This document shows positions 57,308 to 61,183 of a stretch of 61,183 bases of DNA, piece after piece (the first letter of the stretch is position 1; each line of letters starts with the position of its first letter). This stretch comes from Reyranella massiliensis 521 (GTDB lineage Bacteria; Pseudomonadota; Alphaproteobacteria; Reyranellales; Reyranellaceae): positions 1 through 61,183 of the forward strand of contig CAMAYC010000013.1 of NCBI GenBank assembly GCA_945862125.1, written 5' to 3'. The position numbers and the translations under genes are program-made. The notes below the pieces were generated by a model. It saw nothing but the letters and a program-made list of their open reading frames with translations. It made no database searches and had not been told where the DNA came from.

Positions 57308-59317
57308 CTAGATGGCGCGGGTCGCCTCGGCGAGCCACGCCCGCGTGACCTCGTCGACGTCGGGCCCCACCGTTTCGCGCACGCGCCGATGGTAGGCGTT
57401 CAGCCAGTCGCGCTCGGGGCCGGTCAGCATGTCCTGGTCGATGCAGGCGAGGTCGATCGGTGCCAGGGTCAAGGTTTCGAACTCGTAGTAGCGCCGGTCG
57501 GCGCCCTCGATCTTGGCCTCGCGCACCGCCACCAGGTTCTCGATGCGGATGCCGTAGGCGTCGGTCTTGTAGTAGCCGGGCTCGTTGCTGACGATCATGC
57601 CGGGGAGCAGGGCCACGTTGTTGGCCATCTTGGAAATGCGATGTGGTCCCTCATGGACCGAGAGATAGGCACCGACGCCGTGGCCCGTGCCGTGGTCGTA
57701 GTCGAGGCCGGCCTGCCAGAGATGGAAGCGCGCCAGCGCGTCGAGTTGGGAGCCCGTGGTGCCGGCCGGGAAGCGCGCAGTGGCCAAGGCGATGTGGCCC
57801 TTCAGCACGCGCGTGAAGCGGTCGCGCATCTCGGGTGAGGGCGTGCCAATGGCGACGGTGCGGGTGATGTCGGTGGTGCCATCGCGGTATTGCCCTCCGG
57901 AGTCGACGAGATAGAGGCTGCCCGGCTGTAGCGCCCGCTCGGTCGCCTCGGAGGCACGATAGTGCACGATCGCGCCGTTGGGGCCGGCGCCTGAAATGGT
58001 GTCGAAGCTGAGATCGCGCAGCTTTCCGGTCTGCTGGCGGAGCGCCTGCAGGCGATCCGACACCTCGATTTCGCGCAGCTTGCCGCTCTTCGCCTCGCGC
58101 GCCAGCCATCCCAGGAACCGACTGACCGCGCCGCCGTCGCGGTGATGGGCCGCGCGGATGCCGGCCAGTTCGATGGTGTTCTTGCAGGCCTTTGGCAGGG
58201 CGACCGGATCGGCGTCGCGCACCAGCGCGGCGCCGGCCTGCTGCAGGCGGGTCGCCGCCCAATGCGGCGCCGTCGCGCTTTCGATCAGCACGCGCTTTTC
58301 CATCTTGCCCAGCATGTCGAGCGCGCTGCCGAGTTCGTCGGGTGGCGCCAAGGTGACTGCGTTGCCGAGCCAGGCCAGCGTACGGTCGGGCACCTTGCGA
58401 CGGTCCATGTAGAGATCGACATGGCCGTCGCCGTGCAGCAAAGCGAAGCCCAGGGCGAACGGCGTGCGGGGCACGTCGCCGCCACGCACGTTCAGCAGCC
58501 AAGCGATGGAGTCGGGGGCAGTAATCAGCGCCACGTCGGCACCTTTCGACGCGACGATCTCGCCGATGCGGGCGCGCTTGGCGTCGCTTGTCTCGCCCGC
58601 GAACTCGACAGGATGCGGCAGCACGGGCGCCAGCGGCGCCGGTGGCCGGCCATGCCACACGGTGTCGATGGGATTGGTCTCCACCGCGACGAAGGTGCCG
58701 CCGGCACGCTCGCAGGCGCGCGCGAAGCGGTCGTAGCCGTCGACGGTCTGCAGCCAGGGGTCGAATCCCAGGCGGCCGCCCTTGGGCAGGTTCTTGGCGA
58801 TCCAGGCTTCCGGCGATTCTTCCGGGATCTGATGGGGCACGAAGGCCGCGATATCGACCTGGCCGCGGACGGCGAGGGTGTAGCGGCCGTCGATGAAGAT
58901 CGCCGCGCGGTCGGCCAGCACAACGGCGAGGCCGGCCGAGCCGCTGAAGCCGGTGAGCCAGCCCAAGCGCTGCGAGCGACGGGGCACGTACTCACCCTGA
59001 TGTTCGTCGGCGCGCGGCACCACGAAGCCATCGATGCCGCGACGCGCCAGTTCAGCGCGCAATAGCGCCAGTCGCTCGGCCGGCGCGGGTGCCACGTCGA
59101 GCCCGTCTTCGGCGGTGGCCAGTTCTGCCCGCCAGGCAGTCAGTGCCTCGGTCAATTCGGCATCGGAATCGGGGGTGATGAGTTCGATCCATTCCGGGCC
59201 GGCCAGCCCTTCCGGGGCGGCGGCGACGCCGCGCATCAGGGCATCAAGGGTGGATGGGTCTGTCGCACGGCCACGCCGGCGCAGGAGCTGAAGAACGTCG
59301 TCTGGAGCTGAACTCAT
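57308..59317 (-). CDS. M24 family Xaa-Pro aminopeptidase with N-terminal extension
   Basis: A 669-residue dinuclear metallopeptidase that removes N-terminal residues ahead of proline. The catalytic domain has Asp472 and Asp483 (LVDSGG...TTDIT), HGTGHGVGAYLSVHEGP and the glutamates of SNEPGYY and IRIENL. Two creatinase-like N-terminal domains precede it, starting near residue 78 (LALLRAELARRGIDGF). Before that lies an extra segment of about 75 residues not usual for the family. It converges on the desulfhydrase gene with 3 bp between. Confidence 0.93.
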   Translation of the reverse strand: MSSAPDDVLQLLRRRGRATDPSTLDALMRGVAAAPEGLAGPEWIELITPDSDAELTEALTAWRAELATAEDGLDVAPAPAERLALLRAELARRGIDGFVVPRADEHQGEYVPRRSQRLGWLTGFSGSAGLAVVLADRAAIFIDGRYTLAVRGQVDIAAFVPHQIPEESPEAWIAKNLPKGGRLGFDPWLQTVDGYDRFARACERAGGTFVAVETNPIDTVWHGRPPAPLAPVLPHPVEFAGETSDAKRARIGEIVASKGADVALITAPDSIAWLLNVRGGDVPRTPFALGFALLHGDGHVDLYMDRRKVPDRTLAWLGNAVTLAPPDELGSALDMLGKMEKRVLIESATAPHWAATRLQQAGAALVRDADPVALPKACKNTIELAGIRAAHHRDGGAVSRFLGWLAREAKSGKLREIEVSDRLQALRQQTGKLRDLSFDTISGAGPNGAIVHYRASEATERALQPGSLYLVDSGGQYRDGTTDITRTVAIGTPSPEMRDRFTRVLKGHIALATARFPAGTTGSQLDALARFHLWQAGLDYDHGTGHGVGAYLSVHEGPHRISKMANNVALLPGMIVSNEPGYYKTDAYGIRIENLVAVREAKIEGADRRYYEFETLTLAPIDLACIDQDMLTGPERDWLNAYHRRVRETVGPDVDEVTRAWLAEATRAI

Positions 59318-59528
59318 GGTGCGTCGGACCCTACGCGGGGCGCCTCATGGAGGCAAACTGAGCAATAATTGTTCGTTCGCGGGTGCGAAATGCTAAATTG
59401 TTGTGCGTCATGCGTTAGACGCATAGCAGGAGTTCAACCTCCAGACTTATCGTTGTAACTCAAGGCTCTATATTTGCTTAGTGCGATGCAGCATCGCGTA
59501 CCGCGTCGCACAATTGAAGGAGATGACG
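59318..59528 (+). promoter_or_regulatory. AT-richer leader region of the DUF1127 gene with two hairpins
   Basis: 211 bp, clearly lower in GC than its surroundings. It contains two strong short hairpins: atgcgt (59410-59415) with acgcat (59419-59424), and gcgatgc (59483-59489) with gcatcgc (59491-59497). The second would lie in the 5' untranslated region, 20 bases before the ribosome site. The region must hold the promoter of the DUF1127 gene and of the divergent peptidase gene, but no clear -35/-10 pair could be assigned. Confidence 0.45.
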
Positions 59529-59936
59529 ATGATGACCCAGCCGATTCAGATGTTTGAAAATCTGACCAGCGAAACTGCGCCGGCGGGGAGGAAAGACGAC
59601 GTGAAGGCCGGCTTTACCCTCGCCGACCGCCACATGATCGAATTGCGCGCGCGCTATGCCCGCGCCGAATTCGTCGCCAATTCGCTCGGCGACGCCCTGC
59701 TCTGGATCGGCCGCCAGTACGGCCGTCTCGTGGGAGGGATCAAGGCCGACCTCAAGCTGCGTGCCGCTGAGGCCCAGCTGTTCCGGATGAGCGACCGCGA
59801 GCTGGCCGACCTCGGGCTCGCCCGCGGCGACATTCAGTTCGCTGTCCGCGAGGCCGCGGAAGGCCTGGCGCCGCAGATCGATGCCGTCACCGGCAGCGTG
59901 ATCGCGGCCAACCAGAACCTGCATCGCGCCGCGTAA
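59529..59936 (+). CDS. DUF1127-containing protein
   Basis: A 135-residue protein. Residues about 75-100 carry the DUF1127 (YjiS-like) motif, ending LFRMSDRELADLGLARGDI. Small DUF1127 proteins (about 50 residues) are often RNA-binding and affect phosphate or RNA metabolism; this one is much longer, with an uncharacterised N-terminal half. I chose the ATG at 59529 because AAGGAG at 59517-59522 gives a 6-base spacing; ATG 59523 would have none. It is monocistronic, with its own terminator. Confidence 0.75.
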   Translation: MMTQPIQMFENLTSETAPAGRKDDVKAGFTLADRHMIELRARYARAEFVANSLGDALLWIGRQYGRLVGGIKADLKLRAAEAQLFRMSDRELADLGLARGDIQFAVREAAEGLAPQIDAVTGSVIAANQNLHRAA

Positions 59937-59970
59937 GTACCTTTAGCGTAGCGTAGCGTAAGCGTACAAA

Positions 59971-59995
59971 GGGCCGGCGAAAGCCGGCCCTTTTT
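59971..59995. terminator. Terminator between DUF1127 gene and prmA
   Basis: Stem gggccggc (59971-59978) with gccggccc (59983-59990), GAAA tetraloop, followed by TTTTT and preceded by AAA. It can work for the plus-strand DUF1127 gene and probably for the convergent prmA. Confidence 0.9.
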
Positions 59996-60013
59996 CGTTT
60001 CCTCCAGATGCTG

Positions 60014-60901
60014 TCAATCCCGGCGCAGGATGAGGCTGCGCCACCAGGCGCCGCCGGTCTCGAGATCGAGGCGTCGTTCGAAGGCGAGGCCGCGGCGGGC
60101 GTAGGTCGAGAGGATCAGAGCGGCCTGTTCGACGAGCAGCCCGCTCAGCAGCACGCGACCGCCTGGCCGCACCGAATCGGCGAACGATTCCGAAAGATCG
60201 ACCAGCGGGCCGGCCAGGATATTGGCGACGATGAGATCGTAGGGCGCACGCGCCGCGAGTTCGGGCGCGTCGAGGCCCGAGGCGACGGAGAAGCGGCAGA
60301 GATCGCCGACGCCGTTCAGGCCGGCATTCTCTTCCGCCACGGCGACCGCTTCGGCATCGTTGTCGCCGCCCCACACGGGCCGCTGCCATAGCTTGGCCAT
60401 GGCGATGGCCAGGATGCCGCTGCCGCAGCCGACATCCACGGCATTGGCCGTTTCCGATGGATCGAGCGTTGCCAGCAGTTCCAGGCAGCCGCGCGTGGTG
60501 GCGTGCGTGCCGGTGCCGAAAGCGAGGCCAGCGTCGATGCGCAAGGGCAGAAGGCCGGAGGGGATGCCGTCGGCGACATGCGAGGGATGGACCCAGAATG
60601 GCCCAACGGCAAAGGGCCGGAACGAGCGCTGGTTCTCCGCGACCCAGTCGATGTCGGGTAGTTCCTCCCACGCCCAGGCCGGCTCCGCGACGCCGAGCGC
60701 TCGGGCCGCCGCTTTGATGGCCACTTCAACCAAGGCTGCGCTGCCTTCGCCAAAGACGTCGATGCGCCACGGCCCGTCGCGCGAGACCTCGCAGCTTGTG
60801 ACGATGAAGCCCTCCTCGGCCAGTCGCTCCTCGAGGAGCGCTTCCCAGGCCGCGCGCTGCGCCGCGGGAGCGACGAAGCCTGCTTTTCTCACAATGTTCA
60901 T
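60014..60901 (-). CDS. prmA: Ribosomal protein L11 methyltransferase PrmA
   Basis: SAM-dependent methyltransferase acting on ribosomal protein L11. The 295-residue protein has an N-terminal substrate-recognition domain, a linker, and the methyltransferase core with SAM motif DVGCGSGILAIA (near residue 165) and the VANILAGPL post-motif. DAGLAFGTGTHATTRGCLE before the core is diagnostic of PrmA. The start is ATG at 60899-60901, 10 bp after the stop of the ABC ATPase gene; the frame is open further upstream but overlaps that gene. No clear ribosome site is seen. Confidence 0.94.
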   Translation of the reverse strand: MNIVRKAGFVAPAAQRAAWEALLEERLAEEGFIVTSCEVSRDGPWRIDVFGEGSAALVEVAIKAAARALGVAEPAWAWEELPDIDWVAENQRSFRPFAVGPFWVHPSHVADGIPSGLLPLRIDAGLAFGTGTHATTRGCLELLATLDPSETANAVDVGCGSGILAIAMAKLWQRPVWGGDNDAEAVAVAEENAGLNGVGDLCRFSVASGLDAPELAARAPYDLIVANILAGPLVDLSESFADSVRPGGRVLLSGLLVEQAALILSTYARRGLAFERRLDLETGGAWWRSLILRRD

Positions 60902-60911
60902 GCTGGGGGGC

Positions 60912-61183
60912 TCATGCCGGCAGGTAGAGCATGCGTTCCGGCGGCAGGGCCACACCGACCACGTCGCCCACCGTGCGCAGCTCGTTGCCCGAGTGGAAGG
61001 GCGTCTCGACCAGGATCTCGCTGCCGCCGATCCGCACGGCGTAGCGCACCGTGGCGCCCAGGAATTCCCGGTGCGTGACCGGGCCGCGCAAAGGAATGCC
61101 CTCGGCCGACGACAGGGAGGCGTGCTGCGGCCGGAAGACCAGCCGCTTACCGGCCGGCACCGCGATGCCATCGCCGTCGCCCA
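60912..61183 (-). CDS. ABC transporter ATP-binding protein, C-terminal TOBE part (5' end outside window)
   Basis: About 89 C-terminal residues of a minus-strand gene that enters from the window edge. The sequence FRPQHASLSS followed by HREFLGATVRYAVRI and a final LPPERMLYLPA matches the regulatory TOBE domain of importer ATPases of the spermidine/putrescine, iron or sugar type (the FRPE/FRPQ and FLG motifs). The nucleotide-binding domain is not in the window, so the substrate is unknown. Confidence 0.8.
   Translation of the reverse strand, partial: GDGDGIAVPAGKRLVFRPQHASLSSAEGIPLRGPVTHREFLGATVRYAVRIGGSEILVETPFHSGNELRTVGDVVGVALPPERMLYLPA

Overview
The window is a gene-dense, high-GC chromosomal segment from an alphaproteobacterium. 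The evidence for this is the gene order amidase - rnpB - mraZ - dcw cluster - bamD - recN - ligA, the aa3 oxidase order coxB - coxA - ctaB - coxF-like - ctaG - coxC - DUF983 - SURF1 running into thrC and an M16 peptidase, the meso-diaminopimelate type of MurE, and a long-linker FtsZ ending in an IPAFLRRQ-type tail. A Rhodospirillales/Hyphomicrobiales-like lineage (Reyranella-type genomes came to mind) is plausible, but I cannot name a genus from the sequence alone. No tRNA, insertion sequence, prophage or CRISPR array was seen.

Layout. 1-4.5 kb (minus strand): an aminotransferase cut by the window edge, then a three-gene operon of circularly permuted ATP-grasp, alpha-E and transglutaminase-like proteins. 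4.6-6.0 kb: an enoyl reductase-like MDR dehydrogenase and an NTF2-fold protein. 6.3-7.35 kb: two tandem cyclophilins. 7.5-9.1 kb: an orphan, degenerate CpaF/TadA-type ATPase. 9.3-15.6 kb: the cytochrome c oxidase structural and assembly genes, followed by carboxypeptidase M32, DUF1272, thrC and an M16 peptidase (to 20.1 kb). 20.1-24.2 kb: an Asp/Asn hydroxylase-like gene on the opposite strand, a RimJ-type acetyltransferase, an intradiol dioxygenase and a NitT/TauT-type ABC ATPase plus permease. 24.2-24.6 kb is a gene-free, hairpin-rich gap. 24.6-31.8 kb: a DUF533/TerB protein, MFS transporter, alpha/beta hydrolase, uvrB, TauE/SafE permease, TerB-J-domain protein and amidase, ending in the RNase P RNA gene.

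32.3-56.1 kb is a complete division and cell wall (dcw) cluster, mostly with stop/start overlaps: mraZ, rsmH, ftsL, ftsI, murE, murF, mraY, murD, ftsW, murG, murC, murB, ddl, ftsQ, ftsA, ftsZ, then bamD, recN and ligA. The cluster makes UDP-MurNAc-pentapeptide, transfers it to lipid, flips and polymerises it at the septum, and builds the FtsZ ring. Four consecutive TCCC(A/G) repeats at exact 10-bp spacing lie upstream of mraZ and look like its own operator. The lpxC gene usually found between ftsZ and bamD in alphaproteobacteria is absent here. 56.3-61.2 kb carries a D-cysteine desulfhydrase-like gene, an Xaa-Pro aminopeptidase with an N-terminal extension, a DUF1127-containing protein, prmA and the end of an ABC transporter ATPase gene.

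Most of the window is core metabolism. The items most worth a second look are the transglutaminase-like protein lacking the expected catalytic cysteine inside the poorly characterised ATP-grasp/alpha-E operon, the degenerate lone CpaF-like ATPase, the duplicated cyclophilins with near-identical DNA blocks, the missing lpxC, the MraZ operator, and the structured gap at 24.2-24.6 kb.
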